47,868 bases of DNA from Opitutia bacterium (GTDB lineage: Bacteria; Verrucomicrobiota; Verrucomicrobiia; Opitutales; Opitutaceae): the NCBI GenBank assembly GCA_947474365.1, contig CANJIU010000077.1, forward strand, positions 1 to 47,868, in the 5' to 3' direction. The notes under the pieces were generated by a model. That model saw only the letters and a program-made list of their open reading frames with translations. It was not told the DNA's origin and made no database searches. Shown piece after piece: positions 8,720 through 17,787 of this stretch. The position numbers were made by a program, and so were the translations under genes. Position 1 is the stretch's first letter. The number at the start of each line of letters is the position of its first letter.

Positions 8720-10141
8720 CTACGTCGCCGCCGCCACGTAGCGACCGATGATACCGTCGAAGCTTCCGTTGGTGAAGAACGCCACCACCCGCGGTTTTGG
8801 CGCGGCCACCTTGGTCGTGTTGGCCACGAGCTTTTCCAGCAAGGAGGCGTTGGTCGCCGCGAAATGAGCTTCGACGCCCTGAACCTCGAGTTGCTGCGCG
8901 ACCGCTTCCGGGTCGAAACGCTCTTCGGGACTGAGTTTCTCCGGACGATTGACCACCCCGAGATAAACTTCGTCCGCTTGCGCGAGCGCACGCATGAAAC
9001 CGGCCTGCATCGCCCGTGTCCGCGCCGTATTACTCCGCGGCTCGAAGACCGCCGTGAGCAGCGTGCCGGGAAAGCGCGCCCGAAACGACTGCAGTGTTTC
9101 AGCCAGCGCGGTCGGATGATGTCCGAAATCCTCGATCACCGTGAAGCGCGCGTTTCGCAGTAGGATCTCCTGCCGCCGCTTCACCCCGCGAAACCGCGTG
9201 AGCGCATCCAGCGGCAGCACGGTCGGGTTGGCCGGATCCAACGCGAGTCCCGCCGCCGTGGCCGCCATCGCGGCGTTGCGTGCGTTGAACAGTCCGGTCA
9301 GCGACCACTGCACGGAGGACCAGCGCTGTCCGCGCCAAAGCAGGCGGAACGACGCCCCGGTTGCGCTCTCTGCAAAATCCACAATTCGGACGTCGTTGCC
9401 CTCGTCCGTCCCGACCCGCACCACGCGCGTCCACGGCATGGTGCCCAACGCTCGGAGGTTCGTGTCGTCGCCATTCATCACGACAAAGCCGTTGCGGGGA
9501 ACGATCCGCACGAGATGCGTGAACGTCCGCTGCACGTCCGCCAAGTCGCGGAAAATATCGGCGTGATCGAACTCAAGGTTGTTCAGCACCGCGATATGCG
9601 GCGCGTAATGGATGAACTTGCTGCGCTTGTCGAAAAACGCGCTGTCGTATTCGTCGCCCTCGATCACAAACGGATCCACCGTCTGGCCCAGATGCGAACC
9701 CACCGGAGGGTCGAGCGGGACGCCGCCGATCAGGAACCCCGGGTCCCGGCCCGCCTCGCGCAGGAGAAACGAAGTCAGTGCCGTGGTCGTGGTCTTGCCG
9801 TGCGTGCCGCAGATCACGAGGTTGCGCCGGTGCTTCAGCACGTGGTCGTGCAGCATCGCAGGCAGCGACGTGAAGGCCAGCGCCCGGGTGTCGAGCAGCC
9901 ATTCGACCTCGGGATTCCCCCGCGACATCGCATTGCCAATCACGACGAGGTCGGGGGCGATTTTCTCCAGGCGCGCCGGGTCGTAGCCCTCGTGCAACTT
10001 GATTCCCGCGGTCGCAAGCACGGTGCTCATCGGAGGATAAACCCCGGTGTCCGCGCCCATCACCTCGTGTCCGGCGGCCCGCGCCAGCAACGCCGCGTTG
10101 CCCATCGCGGTTCCGCACACTCCCATGAAGTAGATCAACAC
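8720..10141 (-). CDS. mpl: UDP-N-acetylmuramate:L-Ala-gamma-D-Glu-meso-Dap ligase Mpl
   Basis: A Mur-ligase family enzyme of about 473 residues. It joins recycled tripeptide to UDP-MurNAc in the cytoplasm, returning wall material to peptidoglycan synthesis. The N-terminal Rossmann motif is YFMGVCGTAMGN, which separates Mpl (G-[IV]-CGT-x-MG) from MurC. The ATP loop is CGTHGKTTTTAL. Later blocks include NLEFDHADIFRDL, RNAAMAATAAGLAL and DFGHHPTALAETL. The start is uncertain: GTG at 10141 has a GGAAGGG about 10 nt upstream and gives the usual N-terminus, while TTG 10138 and ATG 10126 are possible. It is divergent from the membrane-fusion gene at 10407, with a 265-bp spacer in which I see no clear promoter. 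Confidence 0.9.
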   Translation of the reverse strand: MLIYFMGVCGTAMGNAALLARAAGHEVMGADTGVYPPMSTVLATAGIKLHEGYDPARLEKIAPDLVVIGNAMSRGNPEVEWLLDTRALAFTSLPAMLHDHVLKHRRNLVICGTHGKTTTTALTSFLLREAGRDPGFLIGGVPLDPPVGSHLGQTVDPFVIEGDEYDSAFFDKRSKFIHYAPHIAVLNNLEFDHADIFRDLADVQRTFTHLVRIVPRNGFVVMNGDDTNLRALGTMPWTRVVRVGTDEGNDVRIVDFAESATGASFRLLWRGQRWSSVQWSLTGLFNARNAAMAATAAGLALDPANPTVLPLDALTRFRGVKRRQEILLRNARFTVIEDFGHHPTALAETLQSFRARFPGTLLTAVFEPRSNTARTRAMQAGFMRALAQADEVYLGVVNRPEKLSPEERFDPEAVAQQLEVQGVEAHFAATNASLLEKLVANTTKVAAPKPRVVAFFTNGSFDGIIGRYVAAAT

Positions 10142-10406
10142 AATCTCAAAACCCTTCCGCAGGATTACTTGGAGGTAAATCGCCAAAACGTCATTTCCAA
10201 AAATTTTGCCATCCTGGCGGGATGGATCCGGCCACCAGACATCGCGGGTGTCGATTATCACAGCGATTTCGTAAAGGCACCGGCACGCCGAGATCTTGAC
10301 CAACGCTGCGCATTTTTTGTGGTTACTGAGCGAAAAATGTTTTTCTGCTCGCGCATTCCGCAGTGCGCTGTTTCCAAAGCCTTTCCTGATCGTCTTACCC
10401 CGTTCC

Positions 10407-11597
10407 ATGGCTTCTTCTCCCAAGAAATCCCGACCCGCCGCCATCATCGTCCGCATTGTAATCACGCTTGCCCTGCTGGGAGGTGCCGGCTGGGGCGGGT
10501 TCGTGCTGTGGAAAAAGTTCGGCCCGGGCCTGTTTGGCACCAAAAGGGAGGCGAAAATCCCGACCTCCCGCGTCAAAGCGGCCAATATCGCCGAAGAAAT
10601 TGTCGCCGTCGGACGTCTCCGCGCGGTGTTCTCCACTGAATTGCGGGCGGAAATCAACGGCCGGATCATGAAGATTTTTGTCGCCGATGGTGCGACCGTG
10701 AAACGCGACCAGGACGTGCTGAAACTCGATCAGCAGGATATCCTCACCCAGATGCAGGAGGCGGACCGCAACATTGAGGCCTCCAAACTGAAAGTGGGGC
10801 GCGCCAAGCGGGAATATGATCGGCAGCTCGACCTGAAAGGGCGGGGTTTGGTCACGCTCAAGGATTTCGAGGAAACCCGCACGGCCCTGTCGCTCGCCGA
10901 GAACGAGGCCTCCGTTTACGAATCCCGCTCGGCCAATCTCAAGGACAAGCTCGCCAAGACCATCATCCGCGCCCCGCACGACGGCACGCTCCTGCTACGC
11001 GACCTCACCGAGGGGCAGCTCGTCACCAGTGCCGCATCGCAAAACGGCGGCACGCTCCTCGGCGAAGTGGCCGACCTTTCCGCCTTGATGGTGCGCACGA
11101 ACATCAACGAGATCGACGTCGCCCGGCTCAAGGTCGGCGACCTTGCCCGGGTCCGCGTCGACTCGCTGCGCAACATGATGCTGAACGGCGAAATCAAGCG
11201 CATCGCCACCATCGCGAGCGAGTCGGCGGGCGACCGCACCCGGGTTTTCCCCGTCGACGTCGTCGTGGATGAAACCGACCCTCGGCTCCGGCCCGGGATG
11301 TCGGCCACCGTGATGTTCACCCTTGCTCATGTCGAAAATGTGACGGCCGTTCCGCTCTCGGCCGTGTTTTCCAACGCGGACTCGGTGCGCTACGTCTTCA
11401 TCAAGAAAGGGGAAACGTTCGAGGTGCGCGGAATCGACATCGGTATCGCCGACACCCGGCGGGTGCAGATTCTTTCCGGTTTGGTAAATGAAGACGAGGT
11501 AGCCCTCATGCGTCCGCTCGAATTCGAGGGCGAAATCCCGATGGCAAAACCCGCCCCGCCGCCGGTCGCCCGGGGCAAACGCCGCCCCGAGCTCTAA
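10407..11597 (+). CDS. MacA/HlyD-like periplasmic adaptor (membrane fusion protein)
   Basis: 396 residues from the ATG at 10407 (MASSPKKSRP); the upstream open frame is not needed. One N-terminal membrane helix (about 12-32) anchors it. The barrel-sandwich/lipoyl half (VAVGRLRAVFSTELRAEING, VADGATVKRDQDVLKLD) and a coiled-coil hairpin (QMQEADRNIEASKLKVGRAK onward) are followed by the second lipoyl half (IIRAPHDGTLL). A beta-barrel (MVRTNINEIDVARLKVGDLA) and a membrane-proximal domain complete it. This is the order of the RND/MacA adaptor family. The permease gene starts 7 bp later, so the two form one export system. No outer-membrane TolC gene is nearby. The substrate is unknown. Confidence 0.88.
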   Translation: MASSPKKSRPAAIIVRIVITLALLGGAGWGGFVLWKKFGPGLFGTKREAKIPTSRVKAANIAEEIVAVGRLRAVFSTELRAEINGRIMKIFVADGATVKRDQDVLKLDQQDILTQMQEADRNIEASKLKVGRAKREYDRQLDLKGRGLVTLKDFEETRTALSLAENEASVYESRSANLKDKLAKTIIRAPHDGTLLLRDLTEGQLVTSAASQNGGTLLGEVADLSALMVRTNINEIDVARLKVGDLARVRVDSLRNMMLNGEIKRIATIASESAGDRTRVFPVDVVVDETDPRLRPGMSATVMFTLAHVENVTAVPLSAVFSNADSVRYVFIKKGETFEVRGIDIGIADTRRVQILSGLVNEDEVALMRPLEFEGEIPMAKPAPPPVARGKRRPEL

Positions 11598-11604
11598 GAC
11601 GCCC

Positions 11605-12840
11605 ATGCGACTGCTGTTGATGGGGATCATCAGTGGATGGGGCGAAGTACTCGCCCATAAGCTGCGTTCCTTTCTTACTCTCTTCGGGATCGTTCTCGGC
11701 GCCGCCGCGCTCGTCGGCATGCTCGGTGTCGTAAAAGGCCTCCTCCGTGGCTGGGAAACAATGATCTACGAAACCGGCGGCATCGAGCGCATCAGCGTCC
11801 TTTCCCGCCGCGCGCCCGAAACCCAACGAGAAATCGCCCAGCTTTCGCCCGGCCGCACCCTGAATGACGTCGACGCGATCCTCGCCGCCGTGCCGCTCGC
11901 CCAACGTGTCACCGCCGAATGCGCGATTCCCGGCGGGGCCCGGCTCGCCTATCAGGGCCGCGCCACCAGCCAAAACGTCCGCGGCGTTCTCCCGGCGACG
12001 TTTATCATGGACCGCTTCGACGTCTCGATGGGCCGGACCATCGGGGATCTCGACAACGAACTCCAGGAGCAGGTCGTGGTGCTCGGGGTATCCGTGGTCG
12101 ACGCGCTTTTTCCGCGCGGGATCGATGCCCTCGACCGGGTCATCACCATCAACGGCCAGCCTTTCACCGTCGTGGGCGTACTCCGCGAATACCAGTCCGT
12201 CCTCGGCGGCGGCGGCGGCTTCAGCGCCAAGAATTCGGCCGTGTTCATCCCGTTGACCACGCTGCAAACCCTGTACCGCATCGACGAGAACGTCGACATC
12301 CTGAATGTGAAGGTGGCCGACGTTGCCGACATCCCCATCGCCCTCGAGCAGATTTCCAATGTACTCACCCACACCCACCGGGGCATTCAGGATGTCCGTT
12401 TCGAGACCCGCGAAGACTTGCTGCAGCGATTTGAAGAAACGCGCCGCAGCTACGTTGTTTCGCTCGGTGGCGTGGCGGTGATCGGTCTCATCGTGGGTGG
12501 CATCGGCATCATGAATGTGATGCTCGCGTCCATCAGCGAGCGCGTGCGCGAAATCGGCGTCCGCCGCGCGCTCGGGGCGAAGCGCACCGACATCCTCGTG
12601 CAGATTCTCGCCGAGTCGCTTACCCTCGCCGGCGCAGGCGGCGTGATCGGCATGTTCGCCAGCATCGGGCTGATTATGATTCTCCAGAAAGTTGTTGTCC
12701 CAGCTAACCGTCCCGAGCTCTCCCCTGCGGCACTGGCCATCGGCGTGCTCTTCAGTGGACTCGTCGGCGTGGTCGCCGGACTTTATCCCGCCATCCGGGC
12801 CTCGCGGCTGAGCCCGGTGGAAGCGCTGCGGACGGACTGA
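11605..12840 (+). CDS. MacB/FtsX-type ABC transporter permease
   Basis: 411 residues with the MacB layout: one N-terminal helix (HKLRSFLTLFGIVLGAAALV), a periplasmic MacB_PCD domain of about 220 residues, then three helices. The helix ends carry the FtsX signatures SISERVREIGVRRALGAKR and ending YPAIRASRLSPVEALRTD. It lacks the N-terminal ATPase that is fused in E. coli MacB, so a separate ATP-binding protein must power it. None is encoded beside it, since the next gene is convergent priA. With the adaptor 7 bp upstream it should carry a substrate or lipoprotein-type signal across the envelope. Confidence 0.88.
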   Translation: MRLLLMGIISGWGEVLAHKLRSFLTLFGIVLGAAALVGMLGVVKGLLRGWETMIYETGGIERISVLSRRAPETQREIAQLSPGRTLNDVDAILAAVPLAQRVTAECAIPGGARLAYQGRATSQNVRGVLPATFIMDRFDVSMGRTIGDLDNELQEQVVVLGVSVVDALFPRGIDALDRVITINGQPFTVVGVLREYQSVLGGGGGFSAKNSAVFIPLTTLQTLYRIDENVDILNVKVADVADIPIALEQISNVLTHTHRGIQDVRFETREDLLQRFEETRRSYVVSLGGVAVIGLIVGGIGIMNVMLASISERVREIGVRRALGAKRTDILVQILAESLTLAGAGGVIGMFASIGLIMILQKVVVPANRPELSPAALAIGVLFSGLVGVVAGLYPAIRASRLSPVEALRTD

Positions 12841-12919
12841 CGAAAGGGGGACCTCGGCCGGGCAGTACCGGCGCGGCTTGGGCGGTAGCGCTGAGTGTGA
12901 ATTTAGTTTCAAAACCCTC

Positions 12920-15157
12920 TCACGCGAGGTTCACCGGATCCACGTCCAACACCTGGGTCAAATCATCCGGCCACGCAAACTCGCTCCGCAGGCGCGCGAG
13001 TTCCGGAACCACCTTGGTCACCGAGTTCGTGAAATACCAAAGCTGCCAGCGGTACTCGTCCTTGATTTTCTCGATCGGCGACGCCGACGGACCCCGCAAT
13101 TCGACGCGATCGCCGAGGGTTTTCTCGACGAGCTTGGCCCATTGCTCCGCGAAAAACTGCAGCTTCTCGGGATTGGGTCCGCGGAAAAGATGATGAATCA
13201 GATGCCGGTAGGGCGGATAACGAAACTCCTTCCGCATCTTCAGCTCCGCGGCGGCAAAACCGGCAAAGTCCGCCTGCCGGGAAAATTGGATCGCTTCCGC
13301 CTGCGGCGTAAACGTCTGCACGATGACTTCGCCGGCGCGGTCGCCCCGTCCGGCGCGGCCCGCCACCTGCACGAGCAACTGGAAGGTGCGCTCGTTCGCC
13401 CGGAAATCCGGGATGTGCATCGAGATGTCAGCGTCGATCAATCCCACCAGTGTCACGTTCGGAAAATCGAGTCCCTTGCCGATCATCTGCGTGCCGATCA
13501 GCACGTCGATCTTGCCCGCGCGGAAGGACGAGAGCACCTCGCGAAACCGGTTCTTCTTCGACATCGTGTCGGTGTCCATCCGCTCGATTCGCGCGCGCGG
13601 GACCATGCGGCGCACCGTTTCCTCGACACGCTGGGTGCCCAGCCCGCGCCAGCGGATGTCAGGCGCGCCGCACTTGGGACATCGTGCCGGGGCGTTGCGC
13701 TGGTCGCCGCACAAATGGCAGCGCAGCATCTCGTCGGACCGGTGATACGTCATCGTGATGCTGCAATGCGTGCATTCTTCGACGTGCCCGCATTTCGTGC
13801 AGAGCATCGAGGACGAATAGCCGCGTCGGTTGATGAACAAAATCGTCTGCTCACGGCGCTCCAGCCGGTCCTGCATCGCCCGGACGAGTTTGCCGGAGAG
13901 TGCGGGAAGCGTTCGCTGCTTCATCGCCTCGATGCGCATGTCGACGATGTCGATGTAAGGCAGCTTGCGCGCGTCCACCCGCTGCGTGAGTTGGAGCAGC
14001 CGGTACTTGCCCGCCTCGACATTGGTGAAGCTCTCCAGCGACGGCGTGGCGGACCCGAGGAGGCAGATCGCGCCGGCGAGTTTCGAGCGCATCACGGCGA
14101 CATCGCGGCCGTGATAACGGGGCGTTTCATCCTGTTTGTACGCCGGTTCGTGCTCCTCATCGACGATGATGAGCTTAGGATTTTGCACCGGCGCAAAGAC
14201 CGCGGAACGCGCCCCCACCACCACCCTCGCCTCCCCGGTTGCGAGCGCATGCCAGCCGTCGAGACGTTCACCCTCGCTCAGATGACTGTGCCACACCACG
14301 CAGCGCTGACCCTGCGCGATCGCCTCCAACCGCGACCGCAGACGCGCGACGGTCTGCGGCGTCAGCGCGACCTCCGGAACCAGCATGATCACCCCGCCGC
14401 CCGCCTTGAGTGTGTCGTCAATCGCGCGCAGATAGACCTCGGTCTTGCCCGACCCGGTGATGCCATGCAGCAGCGTCACACCAAAGACGCCGCCGGTGAC
14501 ACTGGCGGCAAGCGCATCGACCGCGGCCTGTTGCTCGGGGTTCAATCGATGGGGCAACGCCGCCACCAATTCGCCGTGCGCATGATCGTCCTCGTAGGCG
14601 ATTCGTTCGATCCGTCGCGTCTCCTCGCGCACGACGCCCCGTTTGATCAGGGCGTTGACTACGGCCGCGGTCAGGCTCAGCCGCGCGAGCACGAGAGACT
14701 TCGCTGGTGGTCGAAACTGCTGTTCGAGGAAACGGTAGAGCTTGGCCTGCTGCGGAGCGCGCGACTCCAAGGTGGCGAGTTCCTCCGCCGACAGTTTCCT
14801 CGCCACTGCGAGGAGTTTTTCCTGCTTGAGGCCGGCCCCGCGCCGCACCGCCACGGGGACGATCGTCTCGATGATGCTGTCGAGCCCGCAGGCGTAGTAG
14901 CGCGCCATCCAACGGGCAAGTCCGAGCAAATCCGGTGGCAACGCAGGAAACGGATAAACCACCTGCGCCAGCAGCTTCAACCGGTCGAGGGGAAAGTCCT
15001 TGGGCGCCCCGATCTCCCCCACGATTCCCAACTTGAGCGTGTTGACGATCGGGATGCGCACGAGCGAGCCGACCGCCACCGAAGCACGCAGTGACTCCGG
15101 CACGCGATAGTGCAGCACCTTGTCAAAACCCGCGAGCGGATGAACCCCGACAATCAT
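12920..15157 (-). CDS. priA: primosomal replication restart helicase PriA
   Basis: 745 residues from the ATG at 15157 (MIVGVHPLAGFDKVLHY, the usual PriA start). The N-terminal DNA-binding domain is followed by Walker A GITGSGKTEVY (about 232-242), the DEEH box IIVDEEHEPAYKQDE and helicase motifs. The zinc module has eight cysteines in CTKC, CTHC, CHLC and CPKC. Late motifs include GTQMIGKGLDFPNV and VAGRAGRGDRAGEV. It reloads the replisome at stalled forks. It is divergent from the Fur-like gene and convergent with the permease gene, 79 bp away. A very long open frame on the opposite strand (12878-15094) is an antisense by-product of high GC. Confidence 0.95.
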   Translation of the reverse strand: MIVGVHPLAGFDKVLHYRVPESLRASVAVGSLVRIPIVNTLKLGIVGEIGAPKDFPLDRLKLLAQVVYPFPALPPDLLGLARWMARYYACGLDSIIETIVPVAVRRGAGLKQEKLLAVARKLSAEELATLESRAPQQAKLYRFLEQQFRPPAKSLVLARLSLTAAVVNALIKRGVVREETRRIERIAYEDDHAHGELVAALPHRLNPEQQAAVDALAASVTGGVFGVTLLHGITGSGKTEVYLRAIDDTLKAGGGVIMLVPEVALTPQTVARLRSRLEAIAQGQRCVVWHSHLSEGERLDGWHALATGEARVVVGARSAVFAPVQNPKLIIVDEEHEPAYKQDETPRYHGRDVAVMRSKLAGAICLLGSATPSLESFTNVEAGKYRLLQLTQRVDARKLPYIDIVDMRIEAMKQRTLPALSGKLVRAMQDRLERREQTILFINRRGYSSSMLCTKCGHVEECTHCSITMTYHRSDEMLRCHLCGDQRNAPARCPKCGAPDIRWRGLGTQRVEETVRRMVPRARIERMDTDTMSKKNRFREVLSSFRAGKIDVLIGTQMIGKGLDFPNVTLVGLIDADISMHIPDFRANERTFQLLVQVAGRAGRGDRAGEVIVQTFTPQAEAIQFSRQADFAGFAAAELKMRKEFRYPPYRHLIHHLFRGPNPEKLQFFAEQWAKLVEKTLGDRVELRGPSASPIEKIKDEYRWQLWYFTNSVTKVVPELARLRSEFAWPDDLTQVLDVDPVNLA

Positions 15158-15272
15158 GCCGGCACTGTGGGCGGGCGGACACACGCCTCGCAATCTTCCG
15201 TTTGCCGAAGGCGGCGCCGGCCACAAAACGATCCCATTGACAGCCCCGGCGGCCACAGCGAACAGTCGCTCC

Positions 15273-15737
15273 GTGAGCATCACCGCCGCCCGCGCCAAGT
15301 TTCGCAGTTTCCTCGTGAAAAAGCGGCTGCGCGCGACCAACCAGCGCCTGGCAATTTTCGACGCGGCGTTCGCGCAGCCCGAACACTTCACCGCCGATCA
15401 ACTACTCGACTATGCACGGGCGATCGACGACTCCGTATCGCGCGCGACGGTTTATCGCACCCTACCGATCATGACCGAGAGCACCCTCCTGCGCGAGGTC
15501 GACATCGGCACCGGCGAAAAATTCTACCGCCCGAACCGCGAAGGAGACGGCACCCAAATTGCCCAGGTCGTCTGCATCGACTGCGACAAGATTTTCGAAA
15601 TCAGCGCCCCGTTCATGTCGTGGTACGGAAGCACGGTCTCATCGAAGCTCGGCCTCACTCCCGTCACCCAGCGGCTCCAGGTCAGCGCCCACTGCAATTC
15701 GTTTCGCCAGACGGGCACCTGCCCGCGCCGCGGCTGA
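15273..15737 (+). CDS. Fur-family transcription regulator with atypical metal sites
   Basis: 154 residues from GTG 15273, the start that best fits the family's length. TTG 15237 or an ATG at 15156, which would touch priA, would add 12 or 39 residues. The winged-helix half is clear: LRATNQRLAIFDAAFAQPEH, then SRATVYRTLPIMTESTLLRE with the DNA-contact helix RATVYRTL. In the C-terminal half the usual HHDH-type metal site is replaced by GDGTQIAQ. One CxxC (CIDC) and a late H-C-x8-C are kept. It could therefore sense metal through a structural zinc only, or sense something else. It is followed after 24 bp by the TPR gene. Confidence 0.8.
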   Translation: MSITAARAKFRSFLVKKRLRATNQRLAIFDAAFAQPEHFTADQLLDYARAIDDSVSRATVYRTLPIMTESTLLREVDIGTGEKFYRPNREGDGTQIAQVVCIDCDKIFEISAPFMSWYGSTVSSKLGLTPVTQRLQVSAHCNSFRQTGTCPRRG

Positions 15738-15761
15738 AGCGCCGCCGTCCCTTCGCCCGAG

Positions 15762-16136
15762 ATGTCAAAAAAAGAAAACCGCGATCCGGAATTCGAAATT
15801 CGATTCTTTGAGTCAGTGCTTCGTCGGGACCCCGGCTATGTCGCCGTCGTCGAGATCCTGGGCGGGCTCTACACGCGCTACGGCCGAATCGCCGACGGGC
15901 TGAAAATGGATCGAAAACTCGTGAAGCTGCAGCCGGACAACGCCACGGCGCATTACAATCTGGCGTGCAGTCTCGCCCTCTCGCAGCGCAAAAGCGACGC
16001 GCTCAGAGCCCTCCGTGAGGCGGTGAAGCTGGGTTACCGCGACTTTGACTGGATGATGCAGGATCCGGATTTGGACGCGCTCAAGAAGCACCCGGCGTTT
16101 CAAACGCTACTGGAAGCGTTGAAACCGCAGAGCTGA
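15762..16136 (+). CDS. small TPR-repeat protein
   Basis: 124 residues with two to three tetratricopeptide-type helices. The clearest are YVAVVEILGGLYTRYGRIAD and NATAHYNLACSLALSQRKSD, followed by ALRALREAVKLGYRDFDWM. The ending DPDLDALKKHPAFQTLLEAL is a common closing motif of TPR proteins, in which the last unit packs on a short helix. There is no signal peptide, so it is cytoplasmic and probably a binding adaptor. It starts 24 bp after the Fur-like gene, suggesting a joint transcript. Its partner is unknown. Confidence 0.85.
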   Translation: MSKKENRDPEFEIRFFESVLRRDPGYVAVVEILGGLYTRYGRIADGLKMDRKLVKLQPDNATAHYNLACSLALSQRKSDALRALREAVKLGYRDFDWMMQDPDLDALKKHPAFQTLLEALKPQS

Positions 16137-16157
16137 GCAGCCCGCGCCGCGCCGGCC

Positions 16158-17198
16158 CTAATTGGACTTTTGCGGGGCGAAAAGCTGCTGGAGCACGACG
16201 TCGAGATCCTTGCCGATCGTCCAGCCGCCCCGACGCGCGACCGCGAGCGTCTTGCTCCGTTCCCGCCGCTCCAGCGCCGCGTCGACGTCCACGAGTTTCG
16301 GCTGACCCGCCGGAAGTCCGGCGACTTCGCTGCCGATCAGCGGCGTCCAGGCAAAGGGCAATCCCGTCCAGTTGAACCGGATCTCCCAGCCCGCCACCGG
16401 GCCGAAGGGGAGCGGCTTGGTCAGGAGCGCCGGATAGCGCGTCACAAAATCCGGCGTGCGAAACGTGGCGATACGCACCCGCACCGCCGTTTCCATCCGC
16501 GCGAAAAAGTCCTGCGCGGTCGCGATGCGGCCAGCCCGCCACTCATTGAAAAACGCCAACGGATCGACGCCGACAAGATTCAACCCGTTCCACACCCCGT
16601 GTTCGTTGCGCCCCCCGAGCCGGCGTGCCTCATACCAGCCTTGAAAATTCTGGGTGATCACGAGTCCGACCTCGAAGTGCAAGTGCGAGCGGTCGACCGG
16701 GATCATGTAGCCACCTGAACTGTGCCCCATCGTGCCCAGCACCTGGCCCAGCGCCACCGGCTGCCCAGCGGTGATTCCCGGCGCGATGCGCGCGAGATGG
16801 GCGTAGAGCGTGTAAACGGCGGGACTCATCGAAGGATGCTCCAGCACCACATAACGGCCGTAGCCACTGCCACCAGGTGAACTCGTCACGTGACGAACAA
16901 TGCCCGGCATCGCGGCGAGAACGTTGTCCGTCGGCTCGCCACGCCGATCGCGCGTGGTCGCCCGGATGTCGATGCCCTCGTGAAAATGAGAGCCGCCGCT
17001 GCGCACACCACCAAATCCGCCCGAAGCGGGATCGCCGGACCCAGCATGCTGCAGCCACTGGGAGCTTGGCCGGCCCTCCGACCAAGCGGTGCCGGAGGTC
17101 GGCCACACGAGTGGAAAACGATCCGCCCCGGCGGCCCGGACCACCAGCAGCCACATTCCCAGCCAAAAAATGATTCGCCGCCCCCTCACTGGCATCAT
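16158..17198 (-). CDS. secreted M23 (LytM-type) peptidase
   Basis: 346 residues with a signal peptide (about 1-25). The peptidase zinc motifs are both present: HFHEGIDI (H-x3-D) and the later HLHFEV (H-x-H), with GYGRYVVLEH and YAHLARI between them. It should cut peptidoglycan cross-links or serve in cell-wall remodelling, provided the metal site is active. The C-terminal 150 residues, after GVDPLAFFNEW, are an additional region of unknown fold. The start codon overlaps the stop of the upstream lipoprotein gene by 4 nt (17195-17198), so the ATG at 17198 is preferred to the one at 17195. The coupling suggests the two work together in the envelope. Confidence 0.88.
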   Translation of the reverse strand: MMPVRGRRIIFWLGMWLLVVRAAGADRFPLVWPTSGTAWSEGRPSSQWLQHAGSGDPASGGFGGVRSGGSHFHEGIDIRATTRDRRGEPTDNVLAAMPGIVRHVTSSPGGSGYGRYVVLEHPSMSPAVYTLYAHLARIAPGITAGQPVALGQVLGTMGHSSGGYMIPVDRSHLHFEVGLVITQNFQGWYEARRLGGRNEHGVWNGLNLVGVDPLAFFNEWRAGRIATAQDFFARMETAVRVRIATFRTPDFVTRYPALLTKPLPFGPVAGWEIRFNWTGLPFAWTPLIGSEVAGLPAGQPKLVDVDAALERRERSKTLAVARRGGWTIGKDLDVVLQQLFAPQKSN

Positions 17199-17692
17199 CC
17201 TCCTTTCCGGACAATTTCCCGCTGCACCGCAACGGAGGTTTTCTTCAGATTATCCACGAGCGCCGGCAGATCCGCCTCGGGCACCTCGGCAAAAATGTAG
17301 ACGACGCCGTTCGTGATCGCGCCGTCGATGCGGCGCGCTCCCAGCGGGCGATCATCCACCACCAGCACCATCCGCCGCCCCTGATGCGACACCGACATCC
17401 GGTAGAAATCCCGAGTGGCGGTCGGCGTCAGTTGGAAGAAGAGACATTTGCCGAGTTCCACCTGCACCAATTCGACATTCGTGATGTCACCCTCGGTGAG
17501 CACCGGTTTGGAATTCACCGTCACGTGCACGCCGCTTTGCGGGAGCGTGATGGGCGTGCCGTCCCCGCTCGCCGCCTCCAGAAAAAACCGCGCCCGCATC
17601 GTCTTGTAATCGCGGGGTGCCTCGGTGGTCTTGCATCCCACCAGCAGCGCGAGCAATCCGACGAGGAGAACACGGGTAAGAGGTTTGAACAT
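17195..17692 (-). CDS. lipoprotein with a SecD-like head domain
   Basis: 165 residues. The N-terminus is a lipoprotein signal with lipobox L-V-G-C (about residue 20). The body resembles the periplasmic P1 head of SecD. Compare VHVTVNSKPVLTEGDITNVE, FQLTPTATRDFYRMSVSHQG and RMVLVVDDRPLGARRIDGAI with SecD patterns of the type F...T..N.G...A.V.D....A. I infer the likeness from pattern only. It precedes the M23 peptidase, overlapping it by 4 nt, and follows hemW by 95 bp on the same strand. The N-terminal anchor and the absence of membrane helices exclude SecD itself. Confidence 0.65.
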   Translation of the reverse strand: MFKPLTRVLLVGLLALLVGCKTTEAPRDYKTMRARFFLEAASGDGTPITLPQSGVHVTVNSKPVLTEGDITNVELVQVELGKCLFFQLTPTATRDFYRMSVSHQGRRMVLVVDDRPLGARRIDGAITNGVVYIFAEVPEADLPALVDNLKKTSVAVQREIVRKGG

Positions 17693-17787
17693 GATTTCGT
17701 TTTCGCGGGGCGAACCAAGCGGTCCACGCCGCTACCCATGCGACGCTTCTTCGCAAAAGGCGAGGCTTCGAAATGATCCGCTCCGCT

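Noticed and set aside
12878..15094. 738-codon open frame on the plus strand opposite priA
   Set aside because: It is fully antisense to a clear priA gene with all motifs. The protein has the Arg/His-rich composition expected of an antisense frame in GC-rich DNA, with no domain.
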